DNA of 21,161 nt, from NCBI GenBank assembly GCA_024762915.1, contig JANTGL010000010.1:1-21161 (forward strand), in the 5' to 3' direction. The first letter of the stretch is position 1; every line of letters starts with the position of its first letter. The notes beneath the pieces were generated by a model. It did no database searches. It worked only from the letters and a program-made list of their open reading frames with translations, and was not told the DNA's origin. Source of the DNA: Bacteroidales bacterium. GTDB taxonomy: Bacteria; Bacteroidota; Bacteroidia; Bacteroidales; JAADGE01. This document shows, piece after piece, positions 1 through 7,270 of this stretch. A program made the position numbers and the translations under genes.

Positions 1-872
1 AATCTTACAAAGATTCATCCGATATATTTATTTGTTTGAGTCATCTCGGATATGAAGATGATACAAAACTGGCTGAAGAATTCCCTTATTTCGATATTAT
101 TATCGGTGCACATTCACACACAACATTAAAAAAAGGTGTTCATAAAAACAACACATTTATATTGCAAGCCGGTTCATATTTAAAATATTGCGGTGTTTTA
201 GATTTAAAAGTCGTTAATCATAAAATTGTTTCGGAAACAGACTCCTTAATAAATCTTTACAAGCAAAAAAATGTTCCGGAAATTACTAAAATTATAAAAA
301 ATTATAATAACAATCCTGTTTTGAATAAAGTTATCGGTAAAGCCGAAAAAACTTTAACCGGAAAAGATGAACTCGGATCCATGATGACCGATGCCATGCG
401 TGACACTTTGCATGTTGATATTGCTTTTCAAAATAACGGCGGCATACGCGTACATGAAATTCCGAAAGGAGATATTATACTGAAACAAGTTTTTGAACTT
501 TCACCCTTCGGAAACACTTTCGTTACCTACAAAATGTGTCCGATACAAATTAAAAAACTTATTAAATATGCATACGAAATTCATAACAACAGCACTTTGC
601 AAGTAAGCGGTATTCAAATTGAATTAATTACCGAAAACGAGAAACTGAAGAAAATCATATTGAAAGATAAAAACGGCAATAAACTTCCGTTTAAAAAATA
701 TTCTGTTGCAATAAATGATTATATGGCAAATGCTTACTCCTTAAAATTTCTTAAGAAAGGTGAAAATACCGGAATAATTGATGCTAAAACAACAACTGAT
801 TTTATAAAAAAATATTCACCGTTAAATTATTCCGATGTAAAAAGAGTATTTTCTAAAAAAATTAACAAGTAA
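1..872 (+). CDS. UshA-like 5'-nucleotidase/metallophosphatase, 3' part
   Basis: The reading frame is open from base 3 of the window, so the gene starts outside it. The visible part begins in the C-terminal half of a calcineurin-like metallophosphoesterase domain: LSHLGYEDD, then the metal-binding motif GAHSHT, then a QAGSYLKYCG segment. It continues into the 5'-nucleotidase C-terminal domain, marked by NNGGIR and LSPFGNTFV, which supply the nucleotide-binding side of the cleft. Family members hydrolyse nucleoside monophosphates or UDP-sugars outside the cytoplasm. The N-terminal metal ligands and any signal peptide are off the left edge, so substrate and export cannot be judged. The stop is TAA at 870-872. 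No hairpin terminator is visible after it. The family call is firm; the exact substrate is not. Confidence 0.88.
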   Translation, partial: SYKDSSDIFICLSHLGYEDDTKLAEEFPYFDIIIGAHSHTTLKKGVHKNNTFILQAGSYLKYCGVLDLKVVNHKIVSETDSLINLYKQKNVPEITKIIKNYNNNPVLNKVIGKAEKTLTGKDELGSMMTDAMRDTLHVDIAFQNNGGIRVHEIPKGDIILKQVFELSPFGNTFVTYKMCPIQIKKLIKYAYEIHNNSTLQVSGIQIELITENEKLKKIILKDKNGNKLPFKKYSVAINDYMANAYSLKFLKKGENTGIIDAKTTTDFIKKYSPLNYSDVKRVFSKKINK

Positions 873-993
873 AATATCAAACAAAATATCAGATTTACAT
901 TTTTAATACTGTAAAGATAAAAAAACAACAATGCATTATTATTGTATCATATAATGTAATTTCAAACCTGTTTTTATCCTTGCACCAATAAAT

Positions 994-1395
994 ATGGATG
1001 AACTAAGCATAAGTAAAACAGTACTTTCTCCTGATATTATTCTGAATAAAAAAGATAATTTTTTTTTATTATCCGGAAAATCAGTAGTTGAAAATGCCGA
1101 AGATTTTTATAATCCGATTTTAAAATGGTTTAAAAATTATTTTAATAATCCAAACAAAAATACTGAAATTATTTTCTTTTTAGAATACTTGAATTCATCT
1201 TCTTCTCTACAAATTGGTAATATTATTGAATCTATTCTGAAAAATAAAGATAAAACAAAAATTGTAATTAATTGGCTGTATGAAAGCAGTGATGAATTAG
1301 CATTAGAAGCCGGAAAAGAATTTCAATATATTTATCAATTCAAATTTAATTTCATAGAATTAGAAGATGAATATGAAGAAGTTTTTGAATTTTAA
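994..1395 (+). CDS. SiaC-like (DUF1987) regulatory phosphoprotein, copy 1
   Basis: A 133-residue acidic soluble protein that fits the DUF1987/SiaC family by its successive motifs: LSPDI near residue 11, GKSVVENAEDFY at 28-39, KWF near 44, LEYLNSSSS at 63-71 and a late NWLYES segment. In Pseudomonas, SiaC is a small switch protein phosphorylated on a threonine in the LNTSS motif by the kinase SiaB, dephosphorylated by SiaA, and able to control the diguanylate cyclase SiaD. Here the corresponding residue is Ser68. A second, similar gene follows 86 bases later, but no kinase, phosphatase or cyclase gene is nearby. Upstream, TATCCTTG at 975-982 is a one-mismatch match to the -7 consensus. The family call rests on motif recall; the partner proteins are unknown. 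Confidence 0.8.
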   Translation: MDELSISKTVLSPDIILNKKDNFFLLSGKSVVENAEDFYNPILKWFKNYFNNPNKNTEIIFFLEYLNSSSSLQIGNIIESILKNKDKTKIVINWLYESSDELALEAGKEFQYIYQFKFNFIELEDEYEEVFEF

Positions 1396-1481
1396 TTTTT
1401 TTTTTACCTTTATACATTAAAGAAAAATGTTAATACTGATTACTTAAGTTTCAAAATTTATAACCATTTACATTAAGGAAA

Positions 1482-1883
1482 ATGGAAGAAAATCTTAAAA
1501 TCAATAAAACACAACTCAGTCCTGAAATTACATTTGATAAAAAAAATAATATTTTTGAAATTTACGGAAAATCCGCTGTAGAAAATGCTGATGATTTCTA
1601 CAAACCTGTTTTAAATTGGTTTACAGAATATTTTAAATCTCCGAATGAAAATACAGAAATTAATTTTTATTTAGAATATTTAAATTCTGCATCTTCAGTA
1701 CAAATAGGAAAGTTAATTAATTTATTTGAAATTAATAAAAATAAATGTAAAATTTCACTTAATTGGTTTTACGAATCTGATGATGAAATCATGTACGATG
1801 CCGGAAAAGAACTTCAATATATGTATGAAATAAAATTCAATTTTAAAGCAATCAAAGAAGATTCAGACCGGTTTCAATTTTAA
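1482..1883 (+). CDS. SiaC-like (DUF1987) regulatory phosphoprotein, copy 2
   Basis: This is a 133-residue paralogue of the gene before it, with about half of the residues identical by eye. It keeps LSPEI, GKSAVENADDFY (29-40), LEYLNSASS (64-72), NWFYES and a closing KFNF segment. The likely phosphoacceptor, by comparison with SiaC of Pseudomonas, is Ser69 in LNSASS. The two copies differ most in charge in the region after residue 75 and at the extreme C-terminus, so they may answer to different partners. The gap between the copies contains TACCTTTA at 1404-1411 with a TTTG at 1384-1387, a poor promoter match, so the second copy could be transcribed separately or with the first. The next gene converges on it with only seven bases between the stops. 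Confidence 0.8.
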   Translation: MEENLKINKTQLSPEITFDKKNNIFEIYGKSAVENADDFYKPVLNWFTEYFKSPNENTEINFYLEYLNSASSVQIGKLINLFEINKNKCKISLNWFYESDDEIMYDAGKELQYMYEIKFNFKAIKEDSDRFQF

Positions 1884-1890
1884 TCAGCTC

Positions 1891-2358
1891 CTAAAAAAAA
1901 TCTTTAAAATATGATTTCTGTTTATTTTTATAAAACGGATACACAACATAATGATAAATAATACAACCGATACAGAAATTAAAAGCAACATCAGCAAAAA
2001 TACAAACAGCTAAAATTCCGGCCGTTATCGAAGCAGCTGTCGGAAAAAAGAAAAATAAACCCAAGGCAACAGCTGATAAAAAGAAACCCAAACGTGCAGC
2101 AAAAACCTTTGGTGCTTTATTAATCATCTTTTTCGGCAAATTAGTAATATTAAAAAATGTTCTTACCAACCATGAAATAGGGCTAACCTGAACTTTCTCA
2201 AATATTCTGAATGAAAAATCGAACAAAGCAATTGCTAAATACACTATATTTTGTGTGATTATAAATAAAAGAATTAAGCTCAAAACTACGGAAGCAGTAA
2301 CTCTGCTTACATTTTCATTTATTTGTTCGTTTGATACGGGACATACTAATTGATTCAT
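1891..2358 (-). CDS. DUF4395 family integral membrane protein
   Basis: A 155-residue membrane protein of unknown function that I assign to DUF4395. It opens with CPVSNEQINENVSR, where the asparagine-glutamate-asparagine and the arginine are family hallmarks. An LFDFSFR segment follows at about 45-51, then SPISWL (59-64), APKVFAARLG (82-91) and a Cys-x-x-Cys pair at 129-132 (FCIGC) in the last membrane region. Hydrophobic spans lie at about 22-48, 90-104 and 106-135. The paired cysteines near the membrane face and Cys6 could be redox active or bind metal, which is inference. The gene stands alone, converging with the second SiaC-like gene, and has a good promoter at 2397-2426. Confidence 0.78.
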   Translation of the reverse strand: MNQLVCPVSNEQINENVSRVTASVVLSLILLFIITQNIVYLAIALFDFSFRIFEKVQVSPISWLVRTFFNITNLPKKMINKAPKVFAARLGFFLSAVALGLFFFFPTAASITAGILAVCIFADVAFNFCIGCIIYHYVVYPFYKNKQKSYFKDFF

Positions 2359-2396
2359 TTCTTTTATTTTATTTGATTTATAACAATATTATAACG

Positions 2397-2426
2397 CAAA
2401 GATATATAACTTTGTTTTATATCAAT
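2397..2426 (-). promoter_or_regulatory. Bacteroidota-type promoter for the DUF4395 gene
   Basis: On the minus strand TATCTTTG (2397-2404) matches the -7 consensus TAnnTTTG exactly. ATTG (2423-2426), a one-mismatch -33 box, lies 18 bases upstream of it. The predicted transcript start falls near 2390, giving a leader of about 30 bases to the ATG. Confidence 0.6.
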
Positions 2427-2552
2427 GTGATTTGAATCACTTTTTGAATTATTTTTCAATAAATAGTACAGAATATCAAATCGGAAGATTACTTTCTTTT
2501 TTTTAAAAGAAACACATAATACTGTTTTATAAAAGATTAGGAGATATCAATT

Positions 2553-3224
2553 TTATATTAATTGATTGAATCGAATTAATAATTTATTTTGAATTTTTTC
2601 TTTTATTTTCTTCATATTATTAGCTGCCAATAATTCTTTTTTCATTGAAGTAACACTTTTCTCGGTAAATCCGCACGGATTAATATGTTCAAAATAAGAC
2701 AAATCAGTATTTACATTCAAAGCAATACCGTGCATCGTAATTTTTCGACTCACTTTCACTCCGATTGAACATATTTTACGCTCATTACTTTTTCCGACAT
2801 CCAACCAAACGCCGATATTACCTGTATTTATTTGGCCTTTTATACCGTAATCTTTTAAAACATCAATAATCAAATATTCAAGCAAATAGATATAATCTTT
2901 AACTCCCAAGCCATATTGATCAAGATCAACAATCGGATACATTACAATTTGCCCGGGTCCGTGATAAGTGATATCCCCGCCCCTGTCAACCGGAAAATAA
3001 ACAGCATTTAATTGTACTAATTGATCCTCGGATATAAGCAAATTATTTCTGTCACCACTTTTTCCGATGGTATAAACATGCGGATGTTCACAAAATAGAA
3101 TTCTTTCTTCAACAGACTTTTCGTTTAACTTCCTTTTTATTGAATTCGCAAAAATCTCATTCTGAATATGATAAGCATCAGCATACGAAATCAATCCTAA
3201 ATCTTTAAAAATAATTTCATTCAT
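2553..3224 (-). CDS. lipB: octanoyl-[acyl-carrier-protein]:protein N-octanoyltransferase LipB
   Basis: LipB moves octanoate from acyl carrier protein to the lipoyl domains of 2-oxoacid dehydrogenases and the glycine cleavage H protein, the first step of endogenous lipoate synthesis in the cytoplasm. The 223-residue length is normal. Diagnostic motifs are HVYTIGKSG (49-57), the substrate loop RGGDITYHGPGQ (81-92), the catalytic lysine in KICSIGVKVSR (Lys150) and the catalytic cysteine in HINPCG (Cys184). The chosen ATG at 3224 gives the expected N-terminus, with LISYADAYHIQ close behind. The lipoyl synthase gene lipA is not in the window. The gene is divergent from iorA across 171 bases and appears to be a single-gene unit. 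Confidence 0.96.
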   Translation of the reverse strand: MNEIIFKDLGLISYADAYHIQNEIFANSIKRKLNEKSVEERILFCEHPHVYTIGKSGDRNNLLISEDQLVQLNAVYFPVDRGGDITYHGPGQIVMYPIVDLDQYGLGVKDYIYLLEYLIIDVLKDYGIKGQINTGNIGVWLDVGKSNERKICSIGVKVSRKITMHGIALNVNTDLSYFEHINPCGFTEKSVTSMKKELLAANNMKKIKEKIQNKLLIRFNQLI

Positions 3225-3240
3225 ATTTATTATTTAACTG

Positions 3241-3269
3241 CAAAGATGCAATTATTCGAGATAAACAAT
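3241..3269 (-). promoter_or_regulatory. probable promoter of lipB
   Basis: The minus strand carries CATCTTTG (3241-3248), one mismatch from TAnnTTTG and followed by CA as in many Bacteroidota promoters. ATTG (3266-3269) lies 17 bases upstream as a -33 candidate. The leader to the lipB ATG would be only about 10 bases. Confidence 0.45.
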
Positions 3270-3340
3270 ACATTTTATAATTTTTAAATACTTTTCTTTA
3301 AATGCGTTATTAAACATGAAAATTATAAACCGGAATTTAT

Positions 3341-3348
3341 TATATTTG
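3341..3348 (+). promoter_or_regulatory. -7 promoter element for the iorA operon
   Basis: TATATTTG matches TAnnTTTG exactly and is followed by CG. The ATG of iorA is 47 bases downstream of the element. I see no TTTG at the usual -33 spacing, so only half of the promoter is supported. Confidence 0.5.
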
Positions 3349-3395
3349 CGAAAATACAAAAACACATATTTTCAACAAAAAAATAAAAAATCATA

Positions 3396-5006
3396 ATGGA
3401 TAAATTACTTTTATTAGGAGACGAAGCAATTGCACAGGCAGCTATTGATTCAGGATTATCGGGTGCTTATGCCTATCCCGGTACACCCTCTACGGAAATA
3501 ACCGAATATGTTCAGAAAAATAAAATTGCCAAGGAAAGAAACATTCACAGCGAATGGTCAGCCAATGAAAAGACAGCAATGGAATCGGCTCTCGGAATGT
3601 CTTATGCCGGAAAACGTACAATGGTCTGTATGAAACATGTGGGACTTAATGTTGCAGCCGACGCTTTTATGAATTCTGCAATTACCGGAGTAAACGGCGG
3701 GTTGATAATTGTTGTAGCAGACGATCCGAGTATGCACTCCTCTCAAAATGAACAAGATTCAAGATATTTCGGCGATTTTGCAATGGTACCTATATTTGAA
3801 CCGTCAAATCAACAGGAAGCATACGATATGGTTTATGAAGCATTTGATTTTTCAGAAAAATTTAATGTCCCTGTTTTATTTCGAATCACAACACGTTTGG
3901 CTCATTCCAGAGCAGGGATTGTACTCAAAAAACTTAAAGATGAAAATAAAAACAGTTTCCCGGGTGATTTAAGACAATTTGTATTATTACCTTCTATTGC
4001 TAAAAAAAATTATCGAATTTTAATAGGGAATCAAGCGCGTTTGGAAGAAGCTTCAGAATATTCGGCTTTTAACAAATACATCAGAGGAGACGATAAATCA
4101 ATCGGAATAATTGCTTCAGGAATTGCCTACAATTATCTTATTGAAAATTTTGAAGACGGAAAAGTTCCCCATCCTGTAATTAAAATCAGTCAATATCCTT
4201 TGCCTTCCGATATGATCAGGAAACTTTATAACGAATGTGAAACAATTTTGATACTTGAAGAAGGTTATCCGTTTATTGAATATAAACTTACGGGTGTTCT
4301 CGGTGATAAAAAAGTTAAAGGACGATTAACAGGTGATTTACCGCGCGACGGAGAATTAAATCCGAATCATGTTGCCGTTGCTTTGGGACTTGAAAAACCG
4401 ATTGAAGAAAAACAAGCAGAGATTTTAGCTCCCCGTCCGCCTGCATTATGTCCGGGTTGCGGACATACCGATGTTTTTTTAGCACTTAATGAAGTTATGA
4501 AAGAATACGGACCCGGAAAAGTTTTCTCCGATATCGGATGTTACACACTGTCTGCCTTAAAACCTTTGGAAAGCATCAACACATGTGTTGATATGGGTGC
4601 TTCAATAACTATGGCAAAAGGAGCTTCCGATGCCGGACTTAAACATGCCGTTGCTTTTATCGGTGATTCTACTTTTACACATTCCGGAATGACCGGTTTA
4701 CTTGATTGTGTTTATGAAAATACTGCTATTACGGTTATTATTTCAGATAATGATACAACAGGAATGACCGGCGGCCAAGATTCACATGCAGAACATCGCT
4801 TACATCAGATATGTAAAGGACTCGGTGTTGAAGAAGATCATATCAGAAGTTTTATTCCTTTAAGAAAAAATCATGAAGAAGCTTTAAAAATAATAAGGGA
4901 AGAAATTGAATATGAAGGAGTTTCGGTTATTATTCCGCACCGTGAGTGTGTCAGAACTTTGGAACGTAAACATAAAACGAATGTGAAAGTCGGAAAGATG
5001 AAATAA
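3396..5006 (+). CDS. iorA: indolepyruvate:ferredoxin oxidoreductase, alpha subunit (short form)
   Basis: IorA binds thiamine diphosphate and, with IorB, oxidatively decarboxylates aryl pyruvates to acyl-CoA with reduction of ferredoxin, or runs in reverse. The N-terminal part (about 1-190) is a pyrimidine-binding domain with YPGTPSTEITEYV at 27-39. The second half holds CPGCGH with Cys352 and Cys355, GDSTF at 423-427, and a DNDTTGMTGGQ segment that together form the diphosphate and metal site. At 536 residues the protein stops shortly after RECVRTLE and has no C-terminal cluster-binding domain, although the archaeal type carries two 4Fe-4S motifs there. Short forms of this kind are, to my recollection, usual in Bacteroidota. 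The gene leads an operon with an RDD gene, iorB and a DUF4442 gene. Confidence 0.92.
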   Translation: MDKLLLLGDEAIAQAAIDSGLSGAYAYPGTPSTEITEYVQKNKIAKERNIHSEWSANEKTAMESALGMSYAGKRTMVCMKHVGLNVAADAFMNSAITGVNGGLIIVVADDPSMHSSQNEQDSRYFGDFAMVPIFEPSNQQEAYDMVYEAFDFSEKFNVPVLFRITTRLAHSRAGIVLKKLKDENKNSFPGDLRQFVLLPSIAKKNYRILIGNQARLEEASEYSAFNKYIRGDDKSIGIIASGIAYNYLIENFEDGKVPHPVIKISQYPLPSDMIRKLYNECETILILEEGYPFIEYKLTGVLGDKKVKGRLTGDLPRDGELNPNHVAVALGLEKPIEEKQAEILAPRPPALCPGCGHTDVFLALNEVMKEYGPGKVFSDIGCYTLSALKPLESINTCVDMGASITMAKGASDAGLKHAVAFIGDSTFTHSGMTGLLDCVYENTAITVIISDNDTTGMTGGQDSHAEHRLHQICKGLGVEEDHIRSFIPLRKNHEEALKIIREEIEYEGVSVIIPHRECVRTLERKHKTNVKVGKMK

Positions 5007-5047
5007 AAAGGTTTCATGAAAAGCAAATAAGAAAAAAGAACAATTTT

Positions 5048-5530
5048 ATGGAAATATATAATCCTACAGATGAGAACTTTGAAATGATTCAACCGAAAAA
5101 TGATATCTACAGAGGAATTATTTTCCCTTCATTATCAAAACGGATTCAGGCTCTTTTTATAGATTCATTAATTATCTTTATAATTTTTCTGGGTTTTTCA
5201 TACCTATTTGATTTTCTTAAAGATGAAAATGAATATTTGAGAATTTTCATCTTTATTTTTATGTTATTTTTATACGAACCTATTTTAATTTATTTTTTTA
5301 AAGGAACAATTGGTCAGCAAATATTAAATCTGAAAGTTACAAATTATGATAATCCTAATAAAAAATTAAGATTATTAAATTCTTTTTTAAGATTTCTTAT
5401 CAAATGGTCTCTCGGATGGCTTTCTTTTATTTCAATTATGTTTAATACTAAAAACAGAGCTATCCATGATATTGTCAGCAATTCAATTGTTACATTTTTT
5501 GAAGATTTAAAAAAAACTAATAAATATTAA
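5048..5530 (+). CDS. RDD-family membrane protein lying between iorA and iorB
   Basis: A 160-residue protein with the three marks of the RDD family: an arginine and an aspartate in the first span (Arg32, Asp39 in RIQALFIDS), KGTIGQQILNLKV before the third span, and RAIHDIV near the end. Three hydrophobic spans lie at about 36-54, 64-84 and 114-132. RDD proteins are small membrane proteins with proposed transport or ion-linked roles, mostly unproven. The gene begins 41 bases after iorA and ends 19 bases before iorB, so it is very likely co-transcribed. It contains only about four CpG dinucleotides in 483 bases, far fewer than the ior genes on either side. That may mark a later insertion, or simply a protein rich in Phe, Ile, Leu and Lys. 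Confidence 0.85.
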   Translation: MEIYNPTDENFEMIQPKNDIYRGIIFPSLSKRIQALFIDSLIIFIIFLGFSYLFDFLKDENEYLRIFIFIFMLFLYEPILIYFFKGTIGQQILNLKVTNYDNPNKKLRLLNSFLRFLIKWSLGWLSFISIMFNTKNRAIHDIVSNSIVTFFEDLKKTNKY

Positions 5531-5549
5531 ATTTTTTATACAGAAAAAC

Positions 5550-6137
5550 ATGAAAACAGATATTATATTATCAGGTGTCGGCGGACAAGGCATTTTATCC
5601 ATTGCCGCAACAATCGGCACGGCAGCGTTACAAGACGGCTTAAACATGAAACAATCCGAAGTACACGGGATGAGTCAAAGAGGCGGTGATGTATCATCAA
5701 ATATGCGCGTTTCTGATAAACCCATTGCATCAGATCTTATTTCAAAGGGAAAAGCAGATGTTATTCTTTCGGTGGAACCGATGGAAGCTTTACGTTTTGT
5801 TTCTTATTTAAAACCTGACGGATGGCTTATTACCAATTCAAAACCTTTTAAAAACATTCCGAATTATCCGGATATAGAAGGTATTTATGACGAAATTCGT
5901 AAAATAAAAAATCATATCATTGTTGATGCCGACAGTATTGCCAAAGAATTAAAATCTTTGCGTTCTTCAAATATTGTCATGCTGGGTGCAGCATCGCCTT
6001 TTATTGATATGAACTTTGAAAGTTTTAAAAATGCGTTAAGAGCCATATTCGGAAAAAAAGGCGAAGATATTGTCGCAAAAAATATTCTGGCTTTAGAAAA
6101 AGGAAGAGAATTTACCATGTCAAAAATAAATAAGTAA
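5550..6137 (+). CDS. iorB: indolepyruvate:ferredoxin oxidoreductase, beta subunit
   Basis: The beta (gamma-type) subunit of the 2-oxoacid:acceptor oxidoreductase family pairs with IorA. The 195-residue length is typical. The glycine-rich GVGGQG at 9-14 and SEVHGMSQRGG at 36-46 are hallmarks of this domain, and SVEPMEALRF around residues 75-84 is also conserved. It has no cysteine-rich cluster motif, so the pair as encoded here appears to carry no 4Fe-4S cluster of the ferredoxin type. The stop codon TAA (6135-6137) touches the ATG of the next gene, which indicates a tightly packed operon and probable translational coupling. Confidence 0.93.
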   Translation: MKTDIILSGVGGQGILSIAATIGTAALQDGLNMKQSEVHGMSQRGGDVSSNMRVSDKPIASDLISKGKADVILSVEPMEALRFVSYLKPDGWLITNSKPFKNIPNYPDIEGIYDEIRKIKNHIIVDADSIAKELKSLRSSNIVMLGAASPFIDMNFESFKNALRAIFGKKGEDIVAKNILALEKGREFTMSKINK

Positions 6138-6590
6138 ATGACTGAAAATCAAATGCGAAAAATAATAAGGCGGGTATCTTTATATCCGCCTTATCTAGGT
6201 GCAGGAATTAAACTAAAAAATGTTAATAAAGATTTTACGCGTTTTGAAGTTCAAATGAAGATGCATTGGTATAACCGTAATATATTCGGAACACATTTCG
6301 GAGGTTCTTTGTATGCTATGTCCGATCCGTTTTTTGTATTTATCGTTATGAATTTTCTCGGAAAGGAATACATTGTTTGGGATAAATCGGCAAAAATTGA
6401 TTTTAAAAAACCGGGAAAAGGAACCGTAAAAGCTGTTTTTGAAATCAGTAACGATAAACTTGCGGAATTAAAAAAAGATGCTGACGAAAAAGGAAAAAAC
6501 ACCTACTTCTTTAAAACAGAAGTTAAGAATTCCGATAATGAAACTGTTGCAGTTGTAGAAAAAGAAATTTATGTTAAAAAGAAAAACTAA
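6138..6590 (+). CDS. DUF4442 hotdog-fold thioesterase-like protein
   Basis: A 150-residue protein matching DUF4442, a hotdog-fold group related to acyl-CoA thioesterases. Recognisable segments are PPYLGAGI (16-23), MHWYNRNIFGTHFGGSLYAMSDPF (42-65, in two conserved blocks, with FGGSLYAMSDP being the most typical), and VWDKSAKIDFKKPG, which corresponds to the strand and loop that line the substrate tunnel. No transmembrane span or signal peptide is visible. It starts on the base after the iorB stop codon. A role in hydrolysing the aryl-acyl-CoA made by IorAB would fit this position, but that is inference; it could equally act on fatty acyl-CoA. Confidence 0.85.
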   Translation: MTENQMRKIIRRVSLYPPYLGAGIKLKNVNKDFTRFEVQMKMHWYNRNIFGTHFGGSLYAMSDPFFVFIVMNFLGKEYIVWDKSAKIDFKKPGKGTVKAVFEISNDKLAELKKDADEKGKNTYFFKTEVKNSDNETVAVVEKEIYVKKKN

Positions 6591-6729
6591 ATTTACATCT
6601 GTTGACAGTCATATGATGAATATTATAAATTAAAGTGATATAAATTATTATCTGTATTGTTTTTATTACCTGAGTTTTTAGTATTTGAGAAATCAGATGC
6701 TTTGCACCTTTTCATACCGAGCTCAATAA

Positions 6730-7164
6730 TCATTCAACACAACATCTTCCGTGACCGAAACCGCCGGCAAGATTTATTAATTTTGAAGAACCGCAATGCG
6801 GACAATGTTTAATATCCGTATTAAAACTAATATGAAATAATTGACCGCATGCTTCGCATTTTATAATGTTTTGTCTGAAATGAACATTCCCGCCTTCCAA
6901 TCTTAAATTTTTTCCGTTAATTAAAAAATCAGAAAGCTTTTTTCTGGCAACTTCAATTAATCTGGTGAAAGTAGGACGTGAAATTTCCATTTCAACAGCA
7001 GCTTCTTCCTGCGACATTCCCAGAAAATCCGATAATCGAATGGCTTCAAATTCATCCAGACTTAAAATTACCTGTTCCAAATCTTTGGCTGAAATTCCCG
7101 AAGGTTTAAAATTCGTAAATATCGGAGGCGTATGTACCTTTCTGTTTTTTTGCGGTCGTGCCAT
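6730..7164 (-). CDS. DUF134 family DNA-binding protein with zinc ribbon
   Basis: A 144-residue predicted regulator of the DUF134 (UPF0251) family. The opening MARPQKNRKV, the segment LSLDEFEAIRLSDF (34-47) and the sigma-70 region 4-like helix-turn-helix SQEEAAVEMEISRPTFTRLI (51-70) are family signatures. The C-terminal part carries a zinc-ribbon pattern with Cys103, Cys106, Cys121 and Cys124, followed by a glycine- and histidine-containing tail ending in Cys141-Cys142. This arrangement suggests metal or redox sensing. Members often sit near nitrogenase cofactor or dinitrogenase-accumulation genes, but no such gene is present here. It converges with the DUF4442 gene and has its own promoter. 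Confidence 0.9.
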   Translation of the reverse strand: MARPQKNRKVHTPPIFTNFKPSGISAKDLEQVILSLDEFEAIRLSDFLGMSQEEAAVEMEISRPTFTRLIEVARKKLSDFLINGKNLRLEGGNVHFRQNIIKCEACGQLFHISFNTDIKHCPHCGSSKLINLAGGFGHGRCCVE

Positions 7165-7186
7165 ACAAACTTATTTTAACAAGAGA

Positions 7187-7221
7187 CAAAACTAAAGATT
7201 AATTTTGAAATATGGTTCAAA
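7187..7221 (-). promoter_or_regulatory. promoter of the DUF134 gene
   Basis: On the minus strand TAGTTTTG (7187-7194) is an exact TAnnTTTG match. TTTG (7218-7221) lies 23 bases further upstream, at the long end of the accepted spacing. The leader would be about 15 bases. Confidence 0.5.
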
Positions 7222-7270
7222 ACATTTAAGTTTTCTTCTAATCTTAAAGAATTCTAAATTATAAACATTT

